From Neocallimastix lanati (nom. inval.) (taxonomy: Eukaryota > Neocallimastigomycota > Neocallimastigomycetes > Neocallimastigales > Neocallimastigaceae): a stretch of 17,500 nucleotides of DNA. Position 1 is the stretch's first letter. The number at the start of each line of letters is the position of its first letter. The DNA lies in assembly GCA_016946835.1 (NCBI GenBank), contig JACVTC010000017.1, positions 1,397,501 to 1,415,000 on the forward strand. Reading direction: 5' to 3'. The translations under genes were made by a program, and so were the position numbers. Below, piece by piece: positions 17,398-17,500 of this stretch. The notes beneath the pieces are model-generated. The model worked only from the letters and a program-made list of their open reading frames with translations. It had not been told where the DNA came from and did no database searches.

Positions 17398-17500
17398 GCT
17401 TTTATTATATACTTTTTTTTTTTGTATTAATTTAATATTTTTATAAAAGTTGTCATAACCTATTAATATAATTTTTTTTATTATAATAAATATTATGTAT
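16034..17500. other. A/T-rich region downstream of psi-C, diverged copy of the A-B spacer
   Basis: No gene is supported. The first 130 bases after psi-C retain the 3' flank of gene A (AATAATGAATTTATAG at 16094 against 10294, then CATA(A/C)(A)TATA and ATATTGAAATTAAAT-like strings). Further on, ATGTCAGCGACTCTTCT at 17181 corresponds to ATGTCAACGATTATTCT at 11106. The rest is (AAT)n, (TA)n and homopolymer runs, including about 36 T at 17140-17175. The open frame at 16080-16295 lies over the copied non-coding flank and is rejected. Confidence 0.7.

Noticed and set aside
1-17500. tRNA, rRNA, CRISPR array, transposon ends or phage genes
   Set aside because: No cloverleaf with conserved T-loop, no spaced identical repeats with unique spacers, and no transposase or reverse-transcriptase motifs were seen on either strand.

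Overview
**Organism.** The window looks like nuclear DNA of an anaerobic gut fungus (Neocallimastigomycota; relatives of Neocallimastix, Piromyces or Anaeromyces). Intergenic DNA is almost pure A+T, with long homopolymers and microsatellites. The few coding islands are clearly richer in G+C. The gene content also fits: a class C (GABA-B/Grl-like) GPCR, a eukaryotic ROG1/DUF676-type serine esterase with an intron, and secreted right-handed beta-helix proteins of the bacterial Cthe_2159 carbohydrate-binding family (DUF4353). The last are known to be abundant in these fungi and are thought to come from rumen bacteria. The assignment is inference from composition and families; no search was run.

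**Layout.** (1) 1-884, +: the 3' end of a class C GPCR-like receptor gene that enters from the left. (2) 885-3898: 3 kb of A/T-rich intergenic DNA with homopolymers and two small minus-strand islands that look faintly coding (1728-1898 and 2679-2783). (3) 3899-5687, +: a two-exon ROG1-like esterase. The 340-bp intron (5034-5373) separates the nucleophile Ser and catalytic Asp (exon 1) from the likely catalytic His (exon 2). (4) 5688-7809: repeat-rich intergenic DNA. (5) 7810-10290, +: beta-helix gene A, 826 aa, secreted, with two long hydrophilic insertions. (6) 11582-13432, +: beta-helix gene B, 616 aa, secreted, probably GPI-anchored, with a very basic loop. (7) 15571-16033, +: a decayed third copy (psi-C) of the A type. 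(8) The rest to 17500 is A/T-rich DNA, part of which is a diverged copy of the A-B spacer.

**How it fits together.** A, B and psi-C form a same-strand tandem family. Both the 5' and the 3' flanks of psi-C still align by eye with those of gene A, so a whole block (about 7.33-11.24 kb) was duplicated to about 14.97-17.32 kb and one gene copy then died. Because the copied block reaches close to the start of B, a second B-type gene or its remnant may lie just beyond the right edge. A and B share the helix core but carry opposite-charge insertions at the same place and different C-termini, which suggests different locations: A soluble or secreted, B cell-surface. In gut fungi such proteins would plausibly bind plant-wall polysaccharide such as pectin. 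The GPCR could in principle sense extracellular ligands, but nothing in the sequence links it functionally to the cluster.
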